Source: Panorpa germanica (Eukaryota; Arthropoda; Insecta; Mecoptera; Panorpidae). From it: a DNA stretch of 64,000 nucleotides. Both the position numbers and the translations under genes were made by a program. The notes below the pieces were generated by a model. It worked only from the letters and a program-made list of their open reading frames with translations, did not search any database and had not been told where the DNA came from. Shown piece by piece: positions 39,501 through 50,456 of the stretch (within the stretch, counting starts at the first letter, position 1; the number at the start of each line of letters is the position of its first letter). The stretch is taken from assembly GCA_963678705.1 (NCBI GenBank), contig OY783211.1, positions 15,080,603 to 15,144,602 of the forward strand, written 5' to 3'.

Positions 39501-42500
39501 AGCTATATTTCTTGTAAGTCTTCTGCTAATATTGTTACTGTCATATTGTTTATTGTAGGTGTTTACATGCAGGTGCAAACAATCTATGTCCGTACAAATA
39601 TTGAAATACATTTATTTTGTTATTGTTTTTGTTTATAGTCGTATATTTTTGTATTATGCATCATGCAATCAATAACCATCAATCAATTACTTTGTTGTTT
39701 ACTATGCAATGTTGAAAGAGTCACATACCTCATCAACAAGTTACAAAAATAATTGAAATCGACATCAAGAAAAGAGGAAAAAAACTATTGTAAATTGAAT
39801 AGATTTCTTAGACGTAAGGAATGGTCTTATTCCTGACAGAATGTGTAGCTCTATTCTTTTCCTATCAATTCTCAGATTTTTTTAACTTATCGTGACATAT
39901 TCTTGTGTGTAATATAACTGGTTACGTCACGCAATTAGATACTTTTAGGAAAAGCGTGTTAAAGCCATTGGTTAGCATTACCGCATCGGATTTATAGTTC
40001 AAGCATGGATGAGAAAGAAATGAAGAAAAAAAGGAAAGAAGATCTCTAGTTTACAAGCTGACTTCGTATTAAGAATTATTGAAGTTTGGAAATGCTGGAT
40101 GATAGCACCTCAAACTATAATGAGTGTATCTCCAATGTTAAAACGATAATTCCAATGCGGTAATGCCGAGTCAAGGTGGAATAGAATTCTCTTGAATTTT
40201 CTAGAGAATTTTGTCATGTGTCCAACGGTGTCAAAAGGGATTTTTCTACCCCCACCTCACACTTAATCCACATGTCATGTACTGCTGCACGAATCGTCCA
40301 ACAAAGGAAGGTTTTATACTTAAAAGTTTCTTTATTTACTTGAAAGTTTTTGTTAAACAATGTCAGTGTGATCAAATATTCGTCCAACCGTGTAGTATGA
40401 AACTAGCCATGTCAATCTTCTAATATTTGACTCACACGTTGGAAGTAAGCATTTGAATCAAACGTTCATCGCATCGTTTGTTACCGGCTTAAATCTCGTT
40501 AATAATCGGGAACTTTAGGACGAGGTAGCACACTTGATGTTGCCAATCGATTGGCCCATCGAAGATGTCGCTCTGAGAGAAAAATAAATACGTGCAACGA
40601 TATATTAAATGTGAAGCACGTTGAAGCAAAGTTTGCACCTTCTGTACTAAATAAACACTAATTAACAAGACAATAAAACTCTTATCTACGTCATCATCTG
40701 TAAACGTGTCTTCAGTTAATTCTTATGTTAATTTACACAATGTAATTACTTAGCAATAATATTATATTGTTTATTTCGTTTTCAGAAATGTTGTACTTAA
40801 ACAGAAAAATGGTGACATTAGCGACGGTTTAGGTAAGTGACATTATCTTAAACAATTTGCATAACTGATTATTGTTGAAACAATTTAAAAATAATAAAAT
40901 AAACAAAGACTTTACTAAATTATTGTTAACTTTGTTTGTTGAATAAGTAATCATTAATTGTGGAAATATTTACTTGAACATAATTGTATGTTGTTCTCGT
41001 TGATAAGTAACGAGTAGCAAATAGCATCGGGCAAATTAACTTACATAACCTCAAAGTCATAGTCACCTTGTACGTGCTACTGCTATTTAATGCTTCCTAC
41101 ATTTGAGAAACACTCAAGAATGAACTTGTCTCGTTCAGTAGCGACTTCTCCATTAATTAGGTTGTTAACCACTTTTTAATGGTTAGATATTTTTCATTTT
41201 TGCTGAAATACATCTAGGGGTATGAACAGGGGTATAGAGTATTCAAAATTTGGACTTTTATTTTGACTTTTGACGTGACAGAGCCGTATATGGTTGCACG
41301 ATCAGATACGATTCTTATTTAATAGTATGTTCAAGAAAAGTTGAATTTTACATGAATCTGTATTTCTAGAATCCTTATCATGTTTGATCGTGTAAAACAA
41401 CCTTAAGGCATAAGAAGTTTCAAATGTGAAATATCTGAAAATGTGAAAGTATGGTCTGTCCGTAATACTGCCTAGAGCCGCCATCGGTGTAGATCTTGGT
41501 GGTAGTAGAAGAGAGAAACTTTTACGTCATGTCCTCTTCTGGAAATTATTGCCACCCTGTTACACAAAAGATTGCAGCTTAGATGACGACTGTTGTATAT
41601 AGCATGGAAATATTAAAGTCAGCGGTCACAATTTAGCAGTTAGAAATTGAATCAGAAAAAGTCAAATATCAAATTTTAAATTCTCCGTAACTTTTTTAAA
41701 ATTTCTTCAAAAGATCCTTTTAAAAGTTATCAACTTTATAATTATTCACAATCGGATTGTAACATTATGCAACTCCTCCAGGTCCTCCAGATTGGCAGCT
41801 TTCACTATGGCTGCTCCTAGCCTGGGCAGTAGTGTTCCTAGTTCTCGTTCGGGGTGTCAAAAGCTCCGGGAAAGCTGCTTACTTTCTCGCTCTCTTTCCC
41901 TACGTGGTAATGATTGCTCTACTTATCAGAGCAGCCACCTTAGAGGGCGCTGTTAATGGAATTATCTACTTCATCAAACCACAATGGCACGAACTACTAA
42001 ATCCGAAGGTAAGTTCTATTATAAGCTTTCCATCACTCACAACTTCATCACATTTGCATGAATATTGTAATAACTTTTTCGCCTTCTAAACAGATTTGGA
42101 AAGAAGCTGTAAACCAGTGTTTCTTTTCTTTGGCTATTTCTTTTGGGTCTTTAGTTATGTTTTCTTCATACAATAATTTTAAACATAATATTTACAGGTA
42201 TTGTAGACACTGTACTTTTTAAAAATAACCATTTTAACAATTGTAAATATTATTTTTATATTTATTTATATATCGCTCAATATTTGTGCTTTGAAATTTT
42301 CGTAATTTAATTTTTCTGCTACTATTCATGAACTCACTGTCTAAAAATGCATGTACTTTTAAATATCATTGGGTTATTAGGTAACTGAAGTAAAAATTCG
42401 TATCTGTAGAATGAACTAGACCAAATTTATAACACATAGTTATGTAATATCTTTTAAACGCAATTAACTTAGAAGAAATCTTAAAGTAATGTCCACGAAC

Positions 42501-45500
42501 TTTAAAAACAAAATTTGGTTTACTAGAATATTTAGTCTGCTTTGTTTTTGTCTTTGACATATCCAGTGCCGAATTATTAAAGTGCTAAACCCTTTCTACT
42601 TATGTTCCAAACCATTTTTCTTTTGTTTACACGTCACATCAAATCTATCTTGTCATAATATTCTTTTTACTCTTCTTTTTATTCTAGATATATCACAGAC
42701 TTGAACATTTCATTTCTTAAAGTTGCTTATAGCCTACCAATCCTATTATTTTGATTAACTTCTAAAATAATGCTTTGTGCTTTCTGTCTAATTTAAGTTA
42801 ATAAGTTAACCTAAAAATTTATTTGTAAATAAAATTATTAAAAATTGGAAATATTAGTTGTTACTCCGATGATATTTACGAAATAAAAATTAAATTATTC
42901 AAAATAATATTAAGTCTTAGTGAAATATGTTTTGCTACAGTTTTAACAATTATTAATCATGAACAAATACATGTTACGTAACAATATCTGTCAATCTGCT
43001 AAAGCCTGTTACACACGATCAAATTTAATGAATCGTGCTCCAAATTTCAGGGGAACTATTTATGTAAAAATTCCGTAAAACAATGACAGGAAGACAGTTT
43101 AAGCAATAGAATATATTTACTTATCAAACTCTTTCATTGTACCAAATTTCATATCTCTTTCAGAAAGTACCGAGTAAGGTACAGTAATCTTATACACGAA
43201 TCGCGCCTTCCACTCTCCACGGTATATCTTGGAAAGGGTTGATCCTACAAAAAAATGTTTGAGGTCAAATTTGTAGAGAATTTTACGCTCTACAACTTTA
43301 CTATTAACTCTAAATATCATTTAAACCATAGGAAACAAGATATCTACAAAAAACCGACCTTTGAACCTTGAAAATTAATATATCAATTCAAAACACCTAC
43401 AACAACATTTATCTTGCCATAATGGTTAGAAAATCCCCAGCACCGTGTGCAACCGGCTCTAGTTCTTAACTCATCATTCATAATAGAAATACATGTATTT
43501 ATCAGTACGTCTACTTTGTGCCTAACGGCTCATTGTTTTTGTTCGCATATTTTTGACTGTCCTCGTGTCTTAAGTTTTTGTGTCTGTTTTTTTTATCAAC
43601 AGGTTTGGTATGCTGCTGTAAATCAATGTTTTTTCTCACTTGGAATATGTTTCGGCCCGATTCTAATATTCTCTTCGTATAACAAATATCGTCACGATAT
43701 TCACAGGTCAGAATAATAGTTTATGTGAAATGGAGTATGCTACCAGAAACAGTTTTTATAAACTACGTCCTTTGGAACATAAACGCATCGTTTACTACTT
43801 CCTTTAGTAAATACAGTTCCCTTATTCTAAATACATAATTAAGCATGCTTGTTCCAAATAACAATGACGTTTCTTATTCAGAAATATGTTGCCCTGTTTT
43901 TACACATTCTCTGCTCTTCTGATAAAGTGCAATTATTTCTTTCTGCATTCAATGAGAAAATTAGAATTCTATTGTAACTGACGTAGTTTTTCTGAACAAC
44001 AACACCAATGTTTACACCAAAGAGACAGTTCTTAAAACATATTAGTCTTTTGTTGCTGTTTTAGTAAACAAAACACATTTCCATCTGGAGTCTGTAAGAT
44101 CAAAGGAAAACATGTTTGTTGTTTTTTAGTCTGCTTGGTTTAAACACGCAGTTTTCTTTTTTGTGAACATTTGCGCTTGTCAGTTGTTGTTTATCATGTT
44201 TATAATTTTTATGGGACACACAGAAAAACACAGTTCTGTTCAGTAGTAACAATCTGTTTTCGAAAAACAGAACTGTTTTAAAATAAAACAAAACATGTTT
44301 TTGTTTTATTTTTTTGACAACAAAACTGCCTCTCTGGTGTGAAACCGGTATTAGTATATACGCTTGATGTCACAATATGATTTATACATATGTAGTTAAA
44401 AGAAGGGCGCGAGCAGGATTACTTTCAGGGAGGAGAATGTTGAATGTTTATAGAAAAAGTTTAGAGGAGGACTCTGAATTCATAGACAAGATGTTAAACA
44501 AATTTGAACAACAACCTAGACGCTTTTAGGTTTTGTTGTACAGTTACTTTAATATATTTCTCTACCCCCTTGCATCATCATCCCGGCGCTCTTTGACAGT
44601 GTACTTTGAAACTGTTATAAATAATTGTTGTTTGTTTGGTAGCATACTCTATGTCTTATAGGTTAAAAAAACGTGTGAAAAAATAATAATATTTCCAATT
44701 GATCAAACTGTCCCAAACAAGATTTCTTTGTTACATAATTATGTATTATAATAATTTATATTTTGAATTATATTTTGGAATTTGGTGGCAGACATTTTAT
44801 TAATTAACATATTAATTTGTTTTCAGCAAATGTAGTAAAACACGATGTGCAACATCTACTTTTGCAAAAAAATGTTGTTTTTGTTTGTTTTTTGTTTCTT
44901 TCTAAACAGCTAGATAATGTCTGAAAACATTCGAGAGCAAATCCGGAACACTGAATGGGCTTGTGTCCTCATTTTTTAGTGGTCGATTTTTCAATTGTTG
45001 ATTGAAATTGATGTTAATAAATGTGTATTGGCGTGTCTATTTTATTAAATATCTAAATGTTGACGGAGATATAGCAATTAAAAATTTGAATTGTAGTTTT
45101 AGCGCTAGAAATGGTCGCCCATATTTGTATGACGTGAAATGCATTTTAACGTCAGTTATTTGTTGAGTAGGTCAGGGCTGTGGTAGTGTTCTGTAGCTGT
45201 TGGTAGTCAAATAATCAAGTCAAATCAAAGAATAATAAGTTTTTATTTTATTTAACCCTGCTAAGGCAGACATAATATTGAAACTTGATTGTTTCACGAA
45301 ATAGCTGTAAATAATATTTGATATTTTGATATATAAATACATATAGCAGAGACTTATGATCTGTAAGGTTGGTAACCTTACACAAGGATTGTGATGTCAC
45401 ATGCACTTGGAATGTGTACAACGTTGAATCCCTTTAATAATTAAAGAGACAAAATGACTTTTTTAATTGGTAATATCTCTTAACATATAAGGAGTTATTA

Positions 45501-48086
45501 AAAAATAATTGAACATTTGAGGTTCTAGTAACCCACTTTATCAATATATTACTACACTTTTATAGAAATTAAGACATAGGACACAAGCCCATTTAAATCT
45601 ATATTCTAATAGTATTTTTCATGTTTATATTGTAAATATTACTGATTTAGTAATACCGCTAAGTAGTTAGTACGGGTTAAAGAATCATTTATGTCTAAAA
45701 GTATGTATCAGAAACATAAAAGTAACATTTAGTATAAAATCTGACAACATTTTATTAATAAATGCATCTCATTAACATTTTATTTGTACTTATTGTGTCA
45801 ATTTTCGAAATCCACCAATAAATTAATTTTTAGGTTATGTCATTGTTTATTATAGGTCTGGTACGCGGCTGTCACACAATTATTTTTCTCGCTATCAGTT
45901 TGTATTGGAACTATTATTATGTTTTCATCATATAACAACTTCAACCATAATGTGTACAGGTTAGTCATAATCAAAACATTAAAATACATTCAATTATGGA
46001 TGCATATCCATCACCAACAACATCTTAGAAGCTTAAACTTAAAATATTTTATATTAAAGCTTTATATTCAGTATTACTACGTATCTGCAAGCTTATAATT
46101 TACAAGCTTTTTGTAATATGTAACCTGCAAATATTAACTGAATTTTTAATAATAACTACTTTAAAAATTATAGTTGAGTTTCAAACCTAAATTTGAAAAA
46201 GAAACCGTTAATAAAATGGCGGTATTTCTTCACTTGAAATTTTAATTATTCCATATTTTCGCAACTATTTAGTTATTTGTAATTATAGATATGTTATTTG
46301 TAAGAATAAAGTAGCACAATATTTAATAATTACCCTAATTTTCAGAGATGCAATAATAGTAACTACATTGGATACATTCACCAGTCTTCTAGCTGGTTTC
46401 ACAATATTTGGAATTTTAGGAAATTTGGCACATAATTTAGGTATTGAAGATATAGATCAGGTTGTTAAAAGTGGAACAGGTTTAGCCTTTATATCATATC
46501 CAGATGCCATTGCTAAATTTGATGTCGTCCCGCAGGTACATCCATTTTTTACATGATATATACATATTTTTTAGGTTATTTATCTAATTGACATATTGTG
46601 TTGCAGTTATTTTCCGTCTTATTTTTCTTCATGTTGTTTGTTCTTGGAGTTGGAAGTGCCGTAGCGCTACACGGGGCAATTATTACCGTTATTTGCGATC
46701 AATTTCGTAGTTTAAAATACTGGCAAGTGGCGCTAGGTGCATCTATATGCGGGTATCTGATTGGTCTTGTATACGTCACAGAAGTAAGTATCTTAATGTA
46801 ATTTTGTTAACCTTGTTTCAAATGCATGTTATGTTACATTTTATACATTTCCTGGAATTGATTTATTTCTTTTAGGGCGGACAATGGATTTTACAATTGG
46901 TTGATTACTTTGGAGGAACATTCTTAATCTTCGCGTTAGCTATTGTTGAAATGGCAGGCGTTTTTTGGATATATGGTAAGAAGAAGTGTTTAAAAGTTAT
47001 AAATAATATAAAATAGCTTTAGATGTAACTTAAAATGTGTTCGGTCAGCTTCAAAACACTTATTTGTTGCATAAAATCAGTCAAATGTTATTTTCGTGTT
47101 TATTGTGCTGCATAACCTCTAGGGGCATCTCTTTCTAATTGTATTCCCATTTAATAGATGGTGATAACCGCTAACTTTAGTAAAAAATATTCCTTTAAAT
47201 TATATACCTATGCTTATTTAACTTCAATGTTCCAATGAATATTATTTTAATCTGATTTTATTTTTAATATAGGATTGGAAGAATTTTGTCTGGATGTCGA
47301 ATTTATGGTAGGAAGACGAGTCAGCATCTACTGGCGGATATGTTGGGGATTCGTGACTCCAGTGCTTATGGCGGTCATTTTTATTTATTCGTTGGCCATT
47401 ATGGAACCAGTACAATATTCTGGATGGTATTACCCTGATAGTGCTTATGGTAAATCAATTTCACTTCAATTAAATAGAAATGAACATATAACGAAGTCGA
47501 ATTCGTATGGACGTTGTAATGAATTCGAAAAGTGAAGTTGAATTGAAAATCAATTCACTATTGACTCATCTACGAAGTCTAGTTCCATTTAATTTTATGG
47601 TTTACTGAGAAACTATTTGAAATATAGAAGAACAAACATTTTACCAAAATATAAGTTGTTCAGATATTTTTAAAGAGTATAAAAATGAAACAGCTAAAGT
47701 CTGACTTGTTTGCTAAAAATGTGTATATTTTAACCAAGTTTTTTTAATATTCTAGCGGCTGGTTGGCTTTTACTAGCTATTGGACTCATACAAGTTCCTC
47801 TTTGGGCCACATGGATCCTCTCCAGGACTTATAAGGATTATTCTTTAGTAGATGTAATATTTCTAACTTTGCAATATAATATACCAATAAATTATTTTTG
47901 ATTTATATATATATTTTTTAGAAAATCAAGATGTTGCTTCGCCCGAGTGAGAAATGGGGCCCAAGACGCAAGCAGCATAAACAGGAGTGGATTAAGTTCA
48001 AAGCAGAAGCAAAAGAGCAAAGGGAAAAATATAATCACTCCAAATTAAAACACATTATGTACAGCTTACTGGGAAAATATCGTTAA
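36595..48086 (+). CDS. SLC6 sodium-coupled amino acid transporter, NAAT1-like, gene 1
   Basis: Coding exons: 36595-36606, 36686-36757, 38304-38586, 39135-39263, 39399-39513, 40786-40832, 41782-42008, one of three exons 8 (42094-42197, 43603-43706, 45856-45959), 46346-46535, 46607-46783, 46876-46975, 47273-47449, 47756-47853 and 47922-48086. All sites are GT/AG and the phases agree, giving 631 aa, normal for the family. TM1 carries [12 protein letters not shown]; Gly precedes LGN where amine transporters have Asp, indicating an amino acid substrate. The large outer loop has the paired cysteines of DLPWSVC...SQC and N-glycosylation sites NIT and NQS. TM6, TM8 and the later helices are all recognisable. 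The expected role is Na+-coupled amino acid uptake at the plasma membrane. The closest family is the insect nutrient amino acid transporters; the exact substrate is not predictable. Long introns host family A and C transposon copies. Confidence 0.93.
36950..37960 (+). mobile_element. old family A-related element, host of a nested copy
   Basis: Flanking the intact copy at 37229-37864 are the two halves of an older, diverged family A element. The left half includes CCCTTTAATTACTAAACAGAC up to AAATGACTACTTCAA. The right half resumes with TTGTTAATATCTCCTAAAAT and TTTGAGGTTCTGGTAG. Joining them restores the family consensus with no gap or duplication. Confidence 0.65.
37229..37864 (+). mobile_element. 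family A element, intact 636 bp, nested in intron 2 of gene 1
   Basis: Perfect termini TGGGCTTGTGTCC and GGACACAAGCCCA bound 636 bases, nearly identical to the copy at 44956-45591. Left flank is TTCAA and right flank is TTGTT. No reading frame encodes a transposase, so mobilisation would depend on an element elsewhere. Confidence 0.88.
42094..42197 (+). other. alternative exon 8a (TM6 cassette) of SLC6 gene 1
   Basis: The 104-bp exon enters in phase 0, leaves two bases (AG), and is flanked by CAG and GTATTG. It encodes [20 protein letters not shown], the unwound TM6 segment that forms part of the substrate and sodium sites in SLC6 proteins. It is the version retained in gene 2 (54643-54746). 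Confidence 0.85.
43603..43706 (+). other. alternative exon 8b (TM6 cassette) of SLC6 gene 1
   Basis: This exon has the same 104-bp length, phases and splice signals as 8a (a long T-rich tract then CAACAG before it, GTCAGA after). It encodes [20 protein letters not shown]. It is preserved as open, conserved coding sequence between two repeat-filled introns, which argues that it is used. Confidence 0.85.
43985..44352 (+). mobile_element. family C element relic in SLC6 gene 1 intron
   Basis: It shares most of its length with 31298-31810 but keeps the opposite terminus, CTCTCTGGTGTGAAACCGG, and lacks the left one. It lies in the intron between exons 8b and 8c. There is no coding capacity. Confidence 0.55.
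44956..45591 (+). mobile_element. family A element, intact 636 bp, in SLC6 gene 1 intron
   Basis: A complete copy with termini TGGGCTTGTGTCC and GGACACAAGCCCA, and the same length as the copy at 37229. It is flanked by CTGAA on the left and TTTAA on the right, with no target duplication. It lies between the alternative exons 8b and 8c of the transporter. Confidence 0.88.
45856..45959 (+). other. alternative exon 8c (TM6 cassette) of SLC6 gene 1
   Basis: This exon also has 104 bp and the same phases (TTATAG before, GTTAGT after). It encodes [20 protein letters not shown]. It replaces the usual FG pair of the substrate-site loop by IG and has Thr-Gln-Leu in place of Asn-Gln-Cys at its start. 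It follows a full-length family A element at 44956-45591. Confidence 0.85.
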
Positions 48087-48572
48087 CATCATATTGTCCT
48101 TACTTCTGTTTATTGTATTATTATTATATTTATATTATATATAGAAAAGTATATTTAATTATTTAAAATTAAAAGTGTATTTTAATAGTAGTGTGATCTT
48201 TTATTGTGATAAAATGAAAGAAATATGTATGCATTCATTTTATCTGAAAGTAATCGCAGATTTACAAAAACCTGCCATCCAATGCGACCCTTCTAGAACA
48301 AGCTTTAGGTTAGGTTAGTGGTTTCAAACCTACTTAGTCAAAAGAGCTGAATTTCAAGATACAAAGAAAACAGAAAACGAAATAAATTGAATTTTTTTTA
48401 AATAGCATCGTTGAGGTGGTCATGACTCAGAATCTCAGTTGTAGGTTTCTCAAAACTTTCTGAAGAAGAGGAATGAAAATCGAACCAATTTTTTCTGTGA
48501 TGTTTGTCCTCAACTCCGCTAAAAGTTGCGTGACATTATCGTTCATATTTGAATTAAAATAATCCACATGTA
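48087..48572 (+). other. 3' UTR and flank of SLC6 gene 1
   Basis: The first roughly 40 bases after the stop are nearly identical to the sequence after the gene 2 stop, so the duplication extends into the 3' UTR. No further gene is seen before the repeat boundary at about 48573. Confidence 0.45.
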
Positions 48573-48726
48573 GTTAGGTCTGGGGTAATGTTTTGTAGCT
48601 GTTGGTAGTCAAACAATCAAGTCAAGTCAAAGAATTATAAGTTTTTATTTTATTTAACCCTGCTAAGGCAGACATATTATTGAAATGTTATTGTTCCTTG
48701 AAATAGCTGTAAATAATATTTGATAT

Positions 48727-50456
48727 GTTTCCTTAAAATAATTTAATTGAACTAATATTATTAAATATATATATAAATTAATTAAAAAGTAAATTTAAAT
48801 TTAAAGTAAAATTGCATTATCTAAAATATTATCATTTTAATATTCAAATTTTCTGAATTTAAAAAATGAATTTGAATTCTGAGGGGAAAGTGGGAGTTGA
48901 CCCCAATATAAATTTATACAATGAAGATAATTTAACTTTATCTTCTTATAAAATTATGATTCAGAAAGAAGATATTCTAAATGAAAAATATGGGATCAGT
49001 ACATTAAAAACAGCAAAAATGCTATATAATTCAAAATATGGAAAAGATATTACGGAAATAAAGAAAATAGGGAAAAATAGAATAATGGCGGTATGTAAAA
49101 ATCCTAAATCAGCTAATATGTTAGTGAAATTGAATAACAAGAAAACATCAGGAGTTGATATGTTTATACCAATGTTTTGGATTACAAGAATTGGAATTAT
49201 CAAAAATGTAGATATTGAATTTTCGGAGGAAGAATTAAAAGAAAACATTTATAGTGACCCGTATAAAATCCACTCCATAAGGAGATTAAAAAGGAGAGTT
49301 AAAGTTGAAGATGAAATTAAATATGAGGACTCTAGAAATATTATCATTTTCTTTGAAGGCCAAAATTTACCTCAATATATTTATATTTGGAATGCTAAAT
49401 TACCCTGTGAACCATTTATTAAAAATACGAGACAATGTTATAAATGTTTAAGATATAACCATACGGCCAATCAATGTAAAGGAAAGAGTAGATGTAGCAA
49501 ATGTGGTTCAAATGAACATACGCTAAATTTATGTAAAAATGAAATTATAAAATGTGTAAATTGTGATGAAGAACACGATGCTACTGATAAAAATTGCAAT
49601 GAAAAAAAAAGGCAACAAGAAATAAAAATTTTAATCGGAAACAGAAATCTTAGTTATCAAGAAGCCGCTATTGAAATACCTCAAATTTGGAAAGACAAAA
49701 ATTCGTATGCTGTAACTACAAAAAATAGATTTGATGTATTATCTAATTATGAAAAGGACTTTCCTCAAAATTTAGCAAGTTGTGAAAATAGTATACCATC
49801 ATATAAGCCAGCACCCATTAGAAAAAGAACATATTTAGATAGAAACTGTAAAAAGGAAAATATTAAAAAACAAAATAATATAAATGATAACAAAATTGAA
49901 ACTAAACAGAATGAGAATGAACAAAGTTTCATTAATTATATTACAAATTCTACACCTAGAACTTATAATACAAGGAACAATTACAGAAAAAATGAACAAG
50001 ATAATGACGAGGAACAAACAGAAAATAATTCTCAGAGGTCCATAAAAGTACCAAAAATTCAATCCAACTCTAAATTAATAGTATCACAAAATTTTAGTGA
50101 AAATAAAAATGAAGAAAGAAATAAATTCATGACGGATTCAAATAAATTTTCTATATTTGAAAATATAGAAAGAGGAAGGAAAAAATAGCGAAATTATAAA
50201 AATAATATAATATAAGAGCATACATATTAGAGTAACATATAAAATTATAATTATTAAATAGCGTCTATTCGTAAATAAGGTTTCTAGAAATTGATATTAT
50301 ACAGTGGAACGGACGGAAATTAATTAGTGAAATATTAAAATATTTATAAATTTGTAAAATTAAATTATAAATTATAAAAGATGTATTTAAAAAAGATTGT
50401 TGGTGGCTATGACGAAAGAAAGTCAAGGCAAATAAGTGAATAAATATAAAAAAAAA
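48727..50456 (+). mobile_element. ORF1-only non-LTR retroelement, poly(A)-tailed
   Basis: The roughly 1.73-kb insert is bounded by a 12-base direct target duplication, AATATTTGATAT, at 48715-48726 and 50457-50468. It ends in a run of A at about 50448-50458, the hallmark of target-primed reverse transcription. It holds one long frame (48866-50188) and a 3' untranslated part of about 270 bases. No endonuclease or reverse transcriptase is present. It is either a dedicated half-LINE-like element or an internally deleted LINE. Confidence 0.8.
48866..50188 (+). CDS. zinc-knuckle ORF1 (gag-like) protein of a non-LTR retrotransposon
   Basis: The intact 440-residue frame starts at ATG 48866 and ends TAG at 50186-50188. 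Three zinc knuckles follow each other at about residues 191-240: CYKCLRYNHTANQC and CSKCGSNEHTLNLC (both CX2CX4HX4C), then CVNCDEEHDATDKNC (CX2CX3HX6C). This trio is characteristic of ORF1 proteins of insect non-LTR elements, which bind element RNA. The N-terminal half resembles the RNA-recognition-like region of such proteins. The C-terminal 180 residues are Asn/Glu/Lys-rich and of low complexity. The frame is full-length and free of stops, so the insertion is young or the frame is selected. No ORF2 follows. Confidence 0.88.
   Translation: MNLNSEGKVGVDPNINLYNEDNLTLSSYKIMIQKEDILNEKYGISTLKTAKMLYNSKYGKDITEIKKIGKNRIMAVCKNPKSANMLVKLNNKKTSGVDMFIPMFWITRIGIIKNVDIEFSEEELKENIYSDPYKIHSIRRLKRRVKVEDEIKYEDSRNIIIFFEGQNLPQYIYIWNAKLPCEPFIKNTRQCYKCLRYNHTANQCKGKSRCSKCGSNEHTLNLCKNEIIKCVNCDEEHDATDKNCNEKKRQQEIKILIGNRNLSYQEAAIEIPQIWKDKNSYAVTTKNRFDVLSNYEKDFPQNLASCENSIPSYKPAPIRKRTYLDRNCKKENIKKQNNINDNKIETKQNENEQSFINYITNSTPRTYNTRNNYRKNEQDNDEEQTENNSQRSIKVPKIQSNSKLIVSQNFSENKNEERNKFMTDSNKFSIFENIERGRKK

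Noticed and set aside
39441-39638. 65-residue frame overlapping SLC6 gene 1 exon 5, with a similar one at 53432-53650 in gene 2
   Set aside because: These are out-of-frame readings of exon 5 that run into the intron; the correct frame gives the expected loop sequence.
49835-50062. Minus-strand hydrophobic frame within the retroelement
   Set aside because: It is the antisense of the Asn/Lys-rich C-terminal part of ORF1; complements of such codons read as Ile/Phe/Leu.
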